Position numbers and translations under genes: made by a program
Source of the DNA: Pseudomonas brassicacearum
GTDB lineage: Bacteria; Pseudomonadota; Gammaproteobacteria; Pseudomonadales; Pseudomonadaceae
Length of the DNA stretch: 64,000 bases
Assembly (NCBI RefSeq): GCF_003732265.1
Contig: NZ_MOBK01000011.1
Coordinates: 124,001 to 188,000 of the forward strand
Direction: 5' to 3'
Part shown: positions 1 through 8,753 of the stretch, one piece after another
How the letters are laid out: each line of letters opens with the position of its first letter
Numbering within the stretch: position 1 is the first letter of the stretch
Notes under the pieces: model-generated
What the model was told of the DNA's origin: nothing
Databases searched by the model: none
Seen by the model: the letters and a program-made list of their open reading frames with translations, nothing else

Positions 1-1012
1 TTTCGGTGTCCAGCGGGTTGCCGCGCTTGATCTTGACGATCTTCTTCATCACCTCGGCCATGAACGGTTCATAGATCGACTCTTGCACCAGCGCCCGCGA
101 TGGGCAGGTGCAGACTTCGCCTTGGTTGAAGAACGCGAGCACCAGGCCTTCGGCGGCTTTTTCGATGAACTGTGGCTCGGCGTTCATGATGTCTTCGAAG
201 AAGATGTTCGGCGACTTGCCGCCCAGCTCGACGGTGCTCGGAATGATGTTCTCGGCCGCGCAATGCATGATGTGCGCGCCCACCGGGGTGGAACCGGTGA
301 AGGCGATCTTGGCGATGCGCTTGCTGGTGGCCAACGCTTCGCCGGCTTCACGACCGAAGCCCTGGACGATGTTCAGCACGCCCGCCGGCAGCAAATCGGC
401 GATCAGTTCGGCGAAGACCATGATCGACAGCGGCGTCTGCTCGGCCGGTTTGAGCACGATGCAGTTACCGGCGGCCAAGGCCGGGGCGAGTTTCCAGGCC
501 GCCATCAGCAGCGGGAAATTCCACGGAATGATTTGCCCGACCACGCCCAGAGGCTCGTGAAAGTGATAGGCGGTGGTCAGTTCGTTGATCTCCGCAGCGC
601 CACCTTCCTGGGCGCGAATGCAACCGGCGAAGTAACGGAAATGGTCGGCGGCCAACGGCACGTCGGCGTTCAGGGTTTCGCGCACGGCCTTGCCGTTGTC
701 CCAGGTTTCGGTGACCGCGAGGATTTCCAGATTTTGTTCGATGCGATCGGCGATTTTCAACAGCACCAGCGAACGGTCCTGGGCCGAGGTCTTGCCCCAG
801 GCATCCGCAGCGGCGTGCGCCGCGTCAAGGGCCTTTTCGATGTCGGCGGCGCTGGAGCGAGGGAATTCGGCGATCACCTCACCGTTCACCGGCGAGGTGT
901 TGGTGAAGTATTCGCCATTGACCGGCGCGACAAACTCGCCGCCGATGAAGTTGCCATAGCGCGGCTTGAAGGAAACAACGGCGCCTGGGGTTCCGGGTTG
1001 TGCGTAGATCAT
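1..1012 (-). CDS. exaC: NAD-dependent aldehyde dehydrogenase ExaC/PedI, N-terminal part
   Basis: Oxidises the aldehyde released by the quinoprotein alcohol dehydrogenase to the acid, in the cytoplasm with NAD. The visible 337 residues start MIYAQPGTPGAVVSFKPRYG, which matches my recollection of Pseudomonas ExaC; the C-terminal third (the family is about 506 aa) lies outside the window. The catalytic glutamate is E262 in VELGGKSPN and the nucleophile is C301 in GEVCTCPS. An AGAGG Shine-Dalgarno lies a few bases before the ATG. It follows pedH in the same direction but a dispersed palindrome separates them, so it may have its own promoter. No copy of the pedH-type box was found before it. Confidence 0.93.
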   Translation of the reverse strand, partial: MIYAQPGTPGAVVSFKPRYGNFIGGEFVAPVNGEYFTNTSPVNGEVIAEFPRSSAADIEKALDAAHAAADAWGKTSAQDRSLVLLKIADRIEQNLEILAVTETWDNGKAVRETLNADVPLAADHFRYFAGCIRAQEGGAAEINELTTAYHFHEPLGVVGQIIPWNFPLLMAAWKLAPALAAGNCIVLKPAEQTPLSIMVFAELIADLLPAGVLNIVQGFGREAGEALATSKRIAKIAFTGSTPVGAHIMHCAAENIIPSTVELGGKSPNIFFEDIMNAEPQFIEKAAEGLVLAFFNQGEVCTCPSRALVQESIYEPFMAEVMKKIVKIKRGNPLDTE

Positions 1013-1093
1013 GGTGGGCCTCTGTCTGGGTCGATGCCTGTCGTGCCGACAAGCGATTGGTCGTAGGTTTACCGATAGGAGTTGGGTGAACCT

Positions 1094-1230
1094 TTGTGGC
1101 GAGGGGGCTTGTCCCCGTTGGGTCGCGAAGCGGCCCTTTACATTCTTTGCACCCACCGCGGCGCAGGCAATTACGACTGCTTCGCAGCCGGACGGGGCGA
1201 TGCGGCGTTCCGACAAGCCCCCTCGCCACA
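1094..1230. repeat. Dispersed palindromic element, family B
   Basis: An inverted pair of GTGGCGAGGGGGCTTG half-sites flanks a short variable centre. The same half-site pair occurs at 42310-42444 and 52734-52828, and one half occurs at the right edge of the window. It lies between pedH and exaC and could form a large hairpin in either transcript. Confidence 0.8.
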
Positions 1231-1270
1231 GGTAATTCATCTCCACAGGGTTACGCGGTGGACTGGGGGG

Positions 1271-3046
1271 TTAGTGCTTGGCAACGAGGTCCTTCGGCAG
1301 CTTGAAGGTCCAGAGCATGCCGCCCTGGTTGAAGTCCTTGATGCGCTTGGCCACTTCCCCGCCCCACAACGGTACGGCGCCGCCCCAGCCGGAGAGGACA
1401 GACACGTACTGTTCGCCGTCCATTTCCCAGGTCACAGGCGAACCGAGTACGCCGGAACCGGTCTGGAATTCCCAGACTTTCTCGCCGGTCTTGGCATTGA
1501 ACGCCTGGAGGAAACCTTCCGGCGTGCCGGTGAATACCAGATTGCCTTTGGTGGTCAGTACCCCGCCCCACAGCGGCGCGTAGTTCTTGTGGCGCCAGAC
1601 TTCCTTGCCGGTTATCGGGTCGATGGCGCGCAGCACGCCGATGTAGTCTTCGTTCAACGGTTTGATGGTGAAACCGGCGCCGAGGAATGCCGCGCCTTTT
1701 TTGTAGGCGATGCCTTCGTTCCAGATGTCCATGCCCCACTCGTTGGATGGCACGTAAAACAGCCCGGTGTCGCGGTTGTAGGCCATCGGCATCCAGTTTT
1801 TCGCGCCGAGGAACGCAGGCGCTACAAAGACTGAACTGCCCTTGGGGTCAGCGCCCGGGGCGCCAGGTCGGCTGGCTTCGTTGTAGATCGGCCGGCCATC
1901 TTTATCCAGGCCGCTGGCCCAGGTGATCTTGTCCACGAACGGAAAGCCGCGGATGAACTTGCCGTTGGTACGGTCCAGCACGTAGAAGAAACCGTTGCGG
2001 TCCGCCGTGGCCGCCGCTTTGATTTCCTTGCCGCCCTCGGTGTAGTTGAACGAGACCAGCTCGTTCACGCCGTCATAGTCCCAACCGTCATGGGGCGTGC
2101 TCTGGAAGTGCCATTTGATGGTGCCGTCGTCCGGGTTGAGCGCCAGGCGCGACGACGAGTAGAGGTTATCGCCAGGACGCAAATGCGAGTTCCACGGCGC
2201 CGGGTTGCCGGTGCCGAACAGCAGCAGATTGGTTTCCGGGTCGTAGTAGCCGCCAAGCCACGGGGCGGCACCGCCGGTCTTCCACAGGTCACCCGGCCAG
2301 GTCTTGCCGGCTTCACCGCCGGAGATGCCGTTCTCGATGGCCTTGCCGTCCTTGTAGACGTAGCCCATATGGCCTTCGACGGTCGGGCGGACCCACAACA
2401 GGTCGCCGTTTTTCGGGTCGTACGCCGAGATCTTGCCCACCACGCCGAACTCGCCACCGGCCACGCCGGTAATCAGCTTGCCGTTGATCACCAAGGGCGC
2501 GGCGCTGATCGAATAGCCTTCCTTATGGTCGGCCACCTGCTTGCTCCACACCACTTTGCCGGTGTCTTTGTTCAGGGCCACCAGCTTGGCGTCGAGCGTG
2601 CCAAAGAACACCAGGTCGCCATACAGCGCTACGCCACGGTTGATCACGTCGCAGCACGGACGGATGTCATCCGGCAGGCGCGCATCGTATTGCCAGAGTT
2701 TCTTGCCGGTGCGTGCATCGACCGCGAATACCCGGGAGTACGAACCGGTCATGTACATCACGCCGTCCTTGATCATCGGCTGTGCTTGCTGGCCACGCTG
2801 CTTTTCGCCGCCGAAGGAGAAGGCCCAGGCAGGTCGCAACTCCTTCACGTTGTCGACGTTGAGAATATCCAGCGGGCTGTAGCGTTGTCCCTGGACGCCG
2901 AGGCCGTTGGTGACGATTTGCTCCGGGTTTTTCGGGTCCTGGAGAATGTCCTGGTCAGAGACGGCGGCCAATGCCTGGCCGGACAACAGCATGGCACTGA
3001 GCAGCAGGCTCAAGACGAAGGGCTGGCGACGTGCGGGTTGAGTCAT
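1271..3046 (-). CDS. pedH: PQQ-dependent alcohol dehydrogenase, lanthanide type (PedH)
   Basis: Periplasmic quinoprotein of 591 aa that oxidises primary alcohols and aldehydes and passes electrons to a cytochrome c. It has an N-terminal signal peptide (about residues 8-28, ending SGQALA), eight-bladed propeller repeats, and the vicinal disulfide C131-C132 (RPCCDV) that sits over PQQ in this family. The active site reads HDGWDYDGVNE: D323 is the catalytic Asp, and D325, two residues on, is the extra Asp that marks lanthanide-dependent enzymes (Ca enzymes carry Ser or Ala there). The ending KDFNQGGMLWTFKLPK also resembles PedH rather than ExaA/PedE. A box shared with other genes of the locus lies 107 bp upstream of the start. 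Confidence 0.92.
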   Translation of the reverse strand: MTQPARRQPFVLSLLLSAMLLSGQALAAVSDQDILQDPKNPEQIVTNGLGVQGQRYSPLDILNVDNVKELRPAWAFSFGGEKQRGQQAQPMIKDGVMYMTGSYSRVFAVDARTGKKLWQYDARLPDDIRPCCDVINRGVALYGDLVFFGTLDAKLVALNKDTGKVVWSKQVADHKEGYSISAAPLVINGKLITGVAGGEFGVVGKISAYDPKNGDLLWVRPTVEGHMGYVYKDGKAIENGISGGEAGKTWPGDLWKTGGAAPWLGGYYDPETNLLLFGTGNPAPWNSHLRPGDNLYSSSRLALNPDDGTIKWHFQSTPHDGWDYDGVNELVSFNYTEGGKEIKAAATADRNGFFYVLDRTNGKFIRGFPFVDKITWASGLDKDGRPIYNEASRPGAPGADPKGSSVFVAPAFLGAKNWMPMAYNRDTGLFYVPSNEWGMDIWNEGIAYKKGAAFLGAGFTIKPLNEDYIGVLRAIDPITGKEVWRHKNYAPLWGGVLTTKGNLVFTGTPEGFLQAFNAKTGEKVWEFQTGSGVLGSPVTWEMDGEQYVSVLSGWGGAVPLWGGEVAKRIKDFNQGGMLWTFKLPKDLVAKH

Positions 3047-3153
3047 GACGGCTACCTCTGCGGTTTTTTGTTATTCGCGGGAGAGTTTCCCGGCGTAGTG
3101 CAGATTCTTGGGCGCCGTCGCCCCGACAACAATTACCCGCAATATGGAGATTC

Positions 3154-3169
3154 CTAATCCCTTAGTAGC
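3154..3169 (-). promoter_or_regulatory. Ped-locus box upstream of pedH
   Basis: On the minus strand the sequence is GCTACTAAGGGATTAG. It fits RCTACYWWRGKAYTRG, which is also found before pedF, before the ABC binding protein, and before the CXXCW gene. It sits 107 bp upstream of the pedH start. Its imperfect dyad symmetry suits a LuxR-type dimer, and the regulator encoded at 11108 is the obvious candidate. That assignment is inference. Confidence 0.6.
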
Positions 3170-3189
3170 GGGTCGAATGCGTTCAAGCG

Positions 3190-4128
3190 TTACTTCGCAG
3201 CAGCGGAATCCACCCGGGTCATCTGCCCACGCTCGTAGCGCGGGTACAAATGACTGACGCTGCGGATCAATTCATAACGGCTCAGCGTGATCCCGGCGAA
3301 ACGTTCCGGGATCGGACTGCGGATCATCTCGGCCATGTCGCTGCCATTCAACGCACCCGCTTGCAGCAGCTGGTCGAGCCAGGTCAGGTAGTCGCGCATT
3401 TGCTCGAAGGGTTGTGGGTCGCCGGACACGGGGCCGTGACCCGGCACAATCAGCGTCCAGGGCAAGCCTTGCAGGGTGGCGATGTCCGCCAGCCACACAG
3501 GCAACCCGGGGCTGTTGGGGGTGGTCAAGGCCCGTTGATAAAACACCAGGTCCCCGGCAAACAGCACGCCGGTTCTCTGGTCGAGAATAGCCAGATCCGC
3601 TCCCGTATGCCCACCCAGGCCCAGCAAGCGTAAATCGTGATTCCCAAAACTGCGTACGCCTGGCGTCACGACCTGATTGGGCAACACCACTTCGGTGCCC
3701 CGCATCCAGTCACCCACCATTCGATACATATTGTCGGCCAGCGCATCACCTTGTTGATGCAACAGCTCAGTCGTCCCCGCCAGTGCGCCGATGGGCACGT
3801 CAGCGAACGCCTGATTGCCGAGCACATGGTCCGGGTGATGATGGGTCAGGAACACCTGAACCACCGGCTTATCCGTGATCACGGCAATCGCCTTGCGCAT
3901 CGCCTCGCCGTAGCGCTTGGACGGCCCGGTGTCGATGACTACGACTCCGCCCTCGGTGACAATGAACGCGGTGTTGACGATATTGCCGCCGTTGGCCTTG
4001 GCGAAATTATCCGTGCTGCCTTCCAGCAGCCAGGTGTCTTCGGCGATCTGCCGGGGCTTGAGCGCATACTCAAGGTCGGCCATGGCCGGCAGGCTGACGC
4101 TCAACACCATCAGCAGTATCCAGCGCAT
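3190..4128 (-). CDS. Quinoprotein relay system zinc metallohydrolase (MBL fold)
   Basis: Periplasmic metallo-beta-lactamase-fold hydrolase of 312 aa, counted from the ATG that begins MRWILLMVLSVSLPAMA (a signal peptide); AAGGAG lies 7 nt before it. A longer frame 14 residues upstream lacks these signals. Zinc ligands are visible in THHHPDH (95-101), GGHTGAD, FAGDL and PGHGPV. It matches the family called quinoprotein relay system zinc metallohydrolase 1, which travels with PQQ alcohol dehydrogenases and the SoxYZ-like carrier just upstream (16-bp gap). The substrate is unknown. Hydrolysis of a group bound to the carrier is a reasonable guess. Confidence 0.85.
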   Translation of the reverse strand: MRWILLMVLSVSLPAMADLEYALKPRQIAEDTWLLEGSTDNFAKANGGNIVNTAFIVTEGGVVVIDTGPSKRYGEAMRKAIAVITDKPVVQVFLTHHHPDHVLGNQAFADVPIGALAGTTELLHQQGDALADNMYRMVGDWMRGTEVVLPNQVVTPGVRSFGNHDLRLLGLGGHTGADLAILDQRTGVLFAGDLVFYQRALTTPNSPGLPVWLADIATLQGLPWTLIVPGHGPVSGDPQPFEQMRDYLTWLDQLLQAGALNGSDMAEMIRSPIPERFAGITLSRYELIRSVSHLYPRYERGQMTRVDSAAAK

Positions 4129-4144
4129 GAAAGGCTCCTTTGGC

Positions 4145-4906
4145 TCAGGGAATCGACGCATCAAATTCATTGCCGCTGTTGTCCCGAATAATCAGACGCG
4201 TCTGCCCTGCCCCTACGATGTCGAAGGCCAGGTTGGGGTTTTCACTGACGGCTGGAAAAAGCTCCAGCCGCGCCAACAGCTGATCATCAGCACTTCGCAG
4301 TTCGGCGTGGTTGATGAAAAATTCCGGGATGCCGCTGACCATGCCGTTGTCCATCGGATGCGCCACCTGCACGCGCAAACGGCTGAAGTCAGTGCGCGGA
4401 TAGCGCGCGCCCAACACTTCGCCGATGTGTTCCTCCCAGCCGGGCTGGGTACGCACCACACTGGGGGCGGTGCAACCACCGCCCGCCGCATCGATCAGGG
4501 TCGAACCGACATGCCACAGCCCATCGCGCGTCAGGACCGCGGCGCGTAAAGGGGTAGCCTGTTCGATACGGATACGGATCGACAACCACGGCAACACGCG
4601 GTCCAGCGGCTGGAAGTCGACAATCTTTGGCAGCGGGTTGAGCTCGGCCCAAGCGAGAATTTTCACCACCTCGCCCTTGAACGCTCGCGCATCGATTTCC
4701 AGTGGCACCTGCCGGGCATCTTCGGCGAACGGCGGCGCCAGCAGCTTGACCCGGTCATCGAAGACAAAGGGAGCGTCGCCGAGCATTTGCTTGTGATAGA
4801 ACGCCCACATCACCGAGGGCACCGGGTCTTTGCCCGGATCGATACTCGCGGCGTGCGCGGCCAAGGGTAACCAGCAGGCCAACAGACACTTGATTCGCCA
4901 GCTCAT
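4145..4906 (-). CDS. Quinoprotein dehydrogenase-associated SoxYZ-like carrier
   Basis: Periplasmic protein of 253 aa with signal peptide MSWRIKCLLACWLPLAAHA. It looks like a fusion of SoxY-like and SoxZ-like domains. The segment DAAGGGCTAPS places C145 in a Gly-rich arm like the substrate-carrying Cys of SoxY, although here it is internal and not at the C-terminus. The ATG was preferred over the overlapping GTG one codon upstream because AGGAG lies 6 nt before it. The gene is packed between the solute-binding protein (9-bp gap) and the zinc hydrolase, so the three are probably one operon with pedF. The cargo of the cysteine is not known. Confidence 0.82.
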   Translation of the reverse strand: MSWRIKCLLACWLPLAAHAASIDPGKDPVPSVMWAFYHKQMLGDAPFVFDDRVKLLAPPFAEDARQVPLEIDARAFKGEVVKILAWAELNPLPKIVDFQPLDRVLPWLSIRIRIEQATPLRAAVLTRDGLWHVGSTLIDAAGGGCTAPSVVRTQPGWEEHIGEVLGARYPRTDFSRLRVQVAHPMDNGMVSGIPEFFINHAELRSADDQLLARLELFPAVSENPNLAFDIVGAGQTRLIIRDNSGNEFDASIP

Positions 4907-4915
4907 CACCCGCTC

Positions 4916-5791
4916 CTATTGATACATCTCCGGCACGTCATACCGCAGGCCGTAATGGCTGTAGATTTCCTTCACCGAACCCTCGCGGATCAGGCCTTCC
5001 AGTGCCTCTTCCACGGCATAGGCCAGTTGCCGATTACTTTCGTGCACGGCCATGCCGATCTCCCACAGTTGCTTGCCCATGTTCGGATAGGCGTTTTGCG
5101 CCAACGCCAGTTGCGGGTCGGCCGCCTCATGCACCTGCCAGTCGATTTCGCCACGCATGGCCATGACGGCGTCGACCTCACCGGCCTTCATCGCAGCAAA
5201 AGCCTGGGGTACGCCCGGGTAGTGGTGGGTTTTGCCGGCGAGCATGCCGTTGAACACCGACGTCAGGTAGAACGACGGCACACTGTCGACCTCGACGCCA
5301 ATCGGGTGGTACTCGAACACCGCCACGCTGCCAACCTTGTCCAGCCGGCGCAGATCGTAGGCCACCTGCCATTGTTCGGTCTGATAGGGCCCGAACATCA
5401 CCACATGACCGTTTTCCATTTCGCCGAATTCGTTGCGCTTCTGGGCGTAGTCACGGTCATAGGGCACACGCATCATCAAGTCGGCCAGTTGCTGGTTGTG
5501 CAAGGCACTGGCGCGCCAGATGTAATCACGCAGATCGTCATCGAGTTTTTCCCCGGCGGGGGCCCAGATCAACGTCAGGTGTACGCCGAGGGCCTTGGCC
5601 AGCGCCTCGGCAAGCTCCACATCGACACCTCGGGGCTGACCGGCCTGCTCAAAACTGTAGGGGGCGAAGTCCTTGTAGACCGCCACTTTCAGCTCCCCGG
5701 CGGCGATCATTTCGTCATAGTTTCGAACCTGCGCCTGCACCGTCTGGCAACACAGCCACAGCGCACTGATCAACACCGCGAGCAGACGCAT
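4916..5791 (-). CDS. Quinoprotein-associated periplasmic solute-binding protein (SBP_bac_3)
   Basis: Exported 291-aa protein (signal peptide MRLLAVLISALWLCCQTVQA) with the family-3 solute-binding fold, starting ELKVAVYKDFAPYSFE and DVELAEALAKALGV. It belongs to the group annotated as a putative ABC substrate-binding protein associated with quinoprotein dehydrogenases. No matching permease is adjacent, and some relatives (MoxJ-like) act instead in dehydrogenase assembly or electron transfer, so true transport is unproven. It follows pedF by only 4 bp and is surely cotranscribed with it. Confidence 0.85.
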   Translation of the reverse strand: MRLLAVLISALWLCCQTVQAQVRNYDEMIAAGELKVAVYKDFAPYSFEQAGQPRGVDVELAEALAKALGVHLTLIWAPAGEKLDDDLRDYIWRASALHNQQLADLMMRVPYDRDYAQKRNEFGEMENGHVVMFGPYQTEQWQVAYDLRRLDKVGSVAVFEYHPIGVEVDSVPSFYLTSVFNGMLAGKTHHYPGVPQAFAAMKAGEVDAVMAMRGEIDWQVHEAADPQLALAQNAYPNMGKQLWEIGMAVHESNRQLAYAVEEALEGLIREGSVKEIYSHYGLRYDVPEMYQ

Positions 5792-5795
5792 GGAA

Positions 5796-6257
5796 TCACT
5801 CCTCGACGTGAACGCTGTCCAGGTAAGTGCGCACTGCCCACAACGCTTCCTGGCTCAGGTAATCGGCCATTTTCGGCATGTAGACCCGACCGTCACGTAC
5901 GGCGCCATGACGCACGCGTTCGACGAACCACTCGTCACCCGCCTCGCCGACATCAAGCAGGCGCAGGTCCGGGGCGATCCCGCCCGACTTGGCTTCCAGG
6001 CCATGACACGCCGCGCAGTTCTGGTTGTAGGCCGACGAACCGATTTCCAGGGCTCTGTCGTGCTCCGGGGAGGCTCGATACGGATTGGCCGCAGCCCAAC
6101 CATCGCCATCCACCGTTACACCGGCATCCTTGATCGGTGTCAGACCCTGGGTTTCAACCGCTTGCGGTACCACGTTGCCGTGAGCCCACACGGATCCAGC
6201 ACCGATAAAGCCGGCCAGCAGACCGACGACGAGCAAGGCGTTGCGTTTTGTTGTCAT
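5796..6257 (-). CDS. pedF: Cytochrome c550 PedF, electron acceptor of the alcohol dehydrogenase
   Basis: Periplasmic monohaem cytochrome c of 153 aa. A signal peptide runs to about residue 25 (GAGSVWA). The haem site is CAACH at 81-85 and the likely axial Met lies in VYMPKM. It takes electrons from the PQQ enzyme and hands them to a terminal oxidase, as ExaB/PedF do. In P. putida the same cytochrome follows pedE; here there is no pedE, so PedF presumably serves PedH alone. It is the first gene of a leftward operon with a ped-type box about 103 bp upstream. Confidence 0.9.
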   Translation of the reverse strand: MTTKRNALLVVGLLAGFIGAGSVWAHGNVVPQAVETQGLTPIKDAGVTVDGDGWAAANPYRASPEHDRALEIGSSAYNQNCAACHGLEAKSGGIAPDLRLLDVGEAGDEWFVERVRHGAVRDGRVYMPKMADYLSQEALWAVRTYLDSVHVEE

Positions 6258-6360
6258 TGTTATGCCCTCAGGATTGCACGCAAAACCTCTTGGCAGAGGC
6301 TATGGCACTCATCTTAGGAACGGCATCGCCATCACCCCATGCTGCTTTGGTGGTCGCCTT

Positions 6361-6376
6361 CTAGTCCTTTGGTAGT
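6361..6376 (-). promoter_or_regulatory. Ped-locus box upstream of pedF
   Basis: The minus-strand sequence ACTACCAAAGGACTAG fits RCTACYWWRGKAYTRG. It lies 103 bp before the pedF start, in the divergent intergenic region that also holds the box for the rightward ABC operon. Confidence 0.6.
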
Positions 6377-6462
6377 AAGGCGATGGATGCACACCTCAGG
6401 TACGTCGCCAACAGGCCTGGTGTCCCGGCGTGACCGGAAAACCGCACTGCCGGGCGCGGGTT

Positions 6463-6478
6463 ACTACCTTGGTACTGG
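6463..6478 (+). promoter_or_regulatory. Ped-locus box upstream of the ABC operon
   Basis: ACTACCTTGGTACTGG on the plus strand, 75 bp before the start of the binding-protein gene. Thirteen of 16 bases match the copy before the CXXCW gene exactly. Probable activator site for the rightward operon (inference). Confidence 0.62.
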
Positions 6479-6553
6479 CTCACCGGTACTTTCTGCATAT
6501 TTCCTCTGTTCCACAGGCTTCCTATGCTGGCGCTACCTGTAAAGGAGTGCCCT

Positions 6554-7738
6554 ATGCGCCTGCTTGCCCCTTACGCCTTGCTGTACCTGCTGGCGATTGC
6601 CTGCGCCGCCGGCGTGGCTACCCAGAGCCAGGCTGCGCAGGCGCCGCTGGAGGTGCGGATCGGCTACCTGGGTTATCGCCCTGATCCTGGGCCGCTCCTG
6701 TCGAACGTGATTCCCGAACCGAGCGATGCCGGATTGCGCGGCGCCGAACTGGCGATCACCGACAGCAACAGTACCGGACGTTTTCTCAACCACAGCTACG
6801 CCCTGGTCAGCGCCCGCGTCGACAGCCCCGAAGCCTTGCTCGATGCGGCCAACGCCCAGCACGCGCAGGGTCTGCGGCTGTTTGTGGTGAACGCCCCGGC
6901 CGACAGCTTGCGCCAGCTCAGCGCCGCCCTGCCCGACAGCCTGATATTCAACGCCGGCAGTCCCGACGACCGCCTGCGCAGCACCGATTGCCTGTCGAAC
7001 GTGCTGCACACCCTGCCGAGTCGCGCGATGCTCGCCGATGCGCTGGCGCAATTTCTGGTGGTGCGCAAATGGCAGCGCGCGCTGCTGATCGTTGGCCCGA
7101 CCGCCGACGATCAAGCCTACGCCGCCGCCCTGCGCCGCGCGGCCAAACGCTTCGGCCTGCAACTGGTGGCAGAGAAGGCCTGGAGCTTTGATAACGACCA
7201 ACGTCGCAGCGCCCAGGCGGACATGCCACTGTTTACCCAGACCGCCGAATATGACGTGGTGCTGGTGGCCGATGAACGTGGCGACTTCGGCGAATACGTG
7301 CCCTATCAGACCTGGTATCCGCGCCCCGTCGCCGGCACCCAAGGGCTGACCCCGGTGGGTTGGCACAAAACCGTGGAAACCTACGGCGCCGCGCAGTTGC
7401 AAAAGCGTTTTGAAGCCCTGACCGGCCGCTGGATGAACGACCGCGATTTCGCGGCCTGGATGGCCGTGCGCAGCGTCGCCAGCGCGGTGAGCAAACTGCG
7501 CCAGACCGAGCCGATGGCGATCCGTCAGCTGGAAATCAGCGATCAACTGCCGCTGGACGGTTTCAAGGGACGCAAGCTCAGTTATCGCCCGTGGAACGGC
7601 CAGTTGCGCCAACCGATTCCCATCGTCCAGCCCCGTGCCCTGGTCAGCACGTCACCGCAGGACGGCTTTCTGCATCCTTTCAACGAAATGGACAGCCTGG
7701 GTTACGACAAACCCGAGGTCAGCTGCCGCTTTCCCTGA
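6554..7738 (+). CDS. ABC transporter substrate-binding protein of the PQQ alcohol dehydrogenase system
   Basis: Exported 394-aa periplasmic binding protein. The start beginning MRLLAPYALLYLLAIACAAG was chosen because TAAAGGAG lies just before it and a signal peptide follows; an upstream ATG in frame lacks both. The body (LEVRIGYLGYRPD, GAELAITDSNSTGRFL, RALLIVGPTADDQAYAAALRRA) is a type-I, branched-chain amino acid-like binding fold. Its family is defined by co-occurrence with PQQ alcohol dehydrogenases. First gene of the operon followed by the beta-propeller, ATPase and permease genes. The ligand is unknown; alcohol or product export or sensing has been suggested for the system. Confidence 0.85.
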   Translation: MRLLAPYALLYLLAIACAAGVATQSQAAQAPLEVRIGYLGYRPDPGPLLSNVIPEPSDAGLRGAELAITDSNSTGRFLNHSYALVSARVDSPEALLDAANAQHAQGLRLFVVNAPADSLRQLSAALPDSLIFNAGSPDDRLRSTDCLSNVLHTLPSRAMLADALAQFLVVRKWQRALLIVGPTADDQAYAAALRRAAKRFGLQLVAEKAWSFDNDQRRSAQADMPLFTQTAEYDVVLVADERGDFGEYVPYQTWYPRPVAGTQGLTPVGWHKTVETYGAAQLQKRFEALTGRWMNDRDFAAWMAVRSVASAVSKLRQTEPMAIRQLEISDQLPLDGFKGRKLSYRPWNGQLRQPIPIVQPRALVSTSPQDGFLHPFNEMDSLGYDKPEVSCRFP

Positions 7739-7778
7739 TCCAACTGTCCACAAGAACTACAACAAAAAGGAATCCGCC

Positions 7779-8753
7779 ATGCGCCGCACCCTGCTCTGCC
7801 GCTCCCTGCTTTCCTGGGCCCTGCTGCTCGCCGCCGGGCATGCCGCGGCCAGCACCGCGTGGGTCTCCAACGAAAAGGACAACAGCCTGAGCCTGATCGA
7901 CATGCAGACCCTGCAAGTTTCCGACACCCTGCCCGTCGGCCAGCGCCCTCGCGGCCTGTTGCTGTCCCATGACAACAAGCTGCTGTACATCTGCGCCAGC
8001 GATTCCGACCGGGTCCAGGTGATGGACGTCGCCACACGCAAGATCATCAAAGAGCTACCCTCGGGCAAAGACCCCGAGCAATTCGCCCTGCACCCCAATA
8101 ACCGCTGGCTGTACGTCTCCAACGAAGACGATGCGCTGGTCACGGTGATCGACACCGAAACCTCCAACGTACTCAGCCAGATCAACGTCGGCGTCGAACC
8201 CGAAGGCATGGCCGTCAGCCCCGATGGCAAGTGGGCCGTGAACACCAGCGAAACCACGAACATGCTGCACTGGATCGACACCAGCACCCAGACCCTGGCC
8301 GACAGCACGCTGGTGGATCAGCGGCCACGCTTTGTCGAATTCAATCAGGACGGTTCACAGCTCTGGGCGTCAGCGGAAATTGGCGGCACGGTGACGATTC
8401 TCGACGTCGCCAGCCGCAAGATCCTCAAGACCCTGAACTTCCAGATCAAAGGCGTACACCCGGACAAGGTCCAGCCCGTGGGCATCAAGCTCAGCGCCGA
8501 CGGCAAGTACGCTTTCGTCGCGCTCGGCCCGGCCAATCACGTGGCGGTGATCGATGCCAGGACATTCGAGATTCTCGACTATCTGCTGGTCGGACGACGG
8601 GTCTGGCAGCTGGCATTCACCCCCGATCAAAAGCAACTGCTCGCCACCAACGGCGTCAGCGGTGACGTGTCGGTGATCGATGTCGACAGCCTCAAGGTGA
8701 GCAAATCGGTGAAAGTTGGACGCTACCCTTGGGGCGTGGTGGTGACGCCATGA
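7779..8753 (+). CDS. PQQ catabolism-associated YVTN beta-propeller protein
   Basis: Periplasmic 324-aa protein with signal peptide MRRTLLCRSLLSWALLLAAG followed by repeats such as LSLIDMQTLQVSDTLPVG, VQVMDVATRKIIKELPSG and VAVIDARTFEILDYLLVG. These are about seven 40-residue YVTN/lactonase-type blades. The start has AAAAAGGAA upstream; the longer frame reaching back into the previous gene was rejected. The stop overlaps the ATPase start as ATGA, implying translational coupling. Its role is unknown; propellers of this family always accompany this ABC system. Confidence 0.85.
   Translation: MRRTLLCRSLLSWALLLAAGHAAASTAWVSNEKDNSLSLIDMQTLQVSDTLPVGQRPRGLLLSHDNKLLYICASDSDRVQVMDVATRKIIKELPSGKDPEQFALHPNNRWLYVSNEDDALVTVIDTETSNVLSQINVGVEPEGMAVSPDGKWAVNTSETTNMLHWIDTSTQTLADSTLVDQRPRFVEFNQDGSQLWASAEIGGTVTILDVASRKILKTLNFQIKGVHPDKVQPVGIKLSADGKYAFVALGPANHVAVIDARTFEILDYLLVGRRVWQLAFTPDQKQLLATNGVSGDVSVIDVDSLKVSKSVKVGRYPWGVVVTP

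Noticed and set aside
1013..1093. A ped-type box before exaC.
   Set aside because: The nearest candidate (CTATCGGTAAACCTACGA on the minus strand) differs from the consensus at too many positions.
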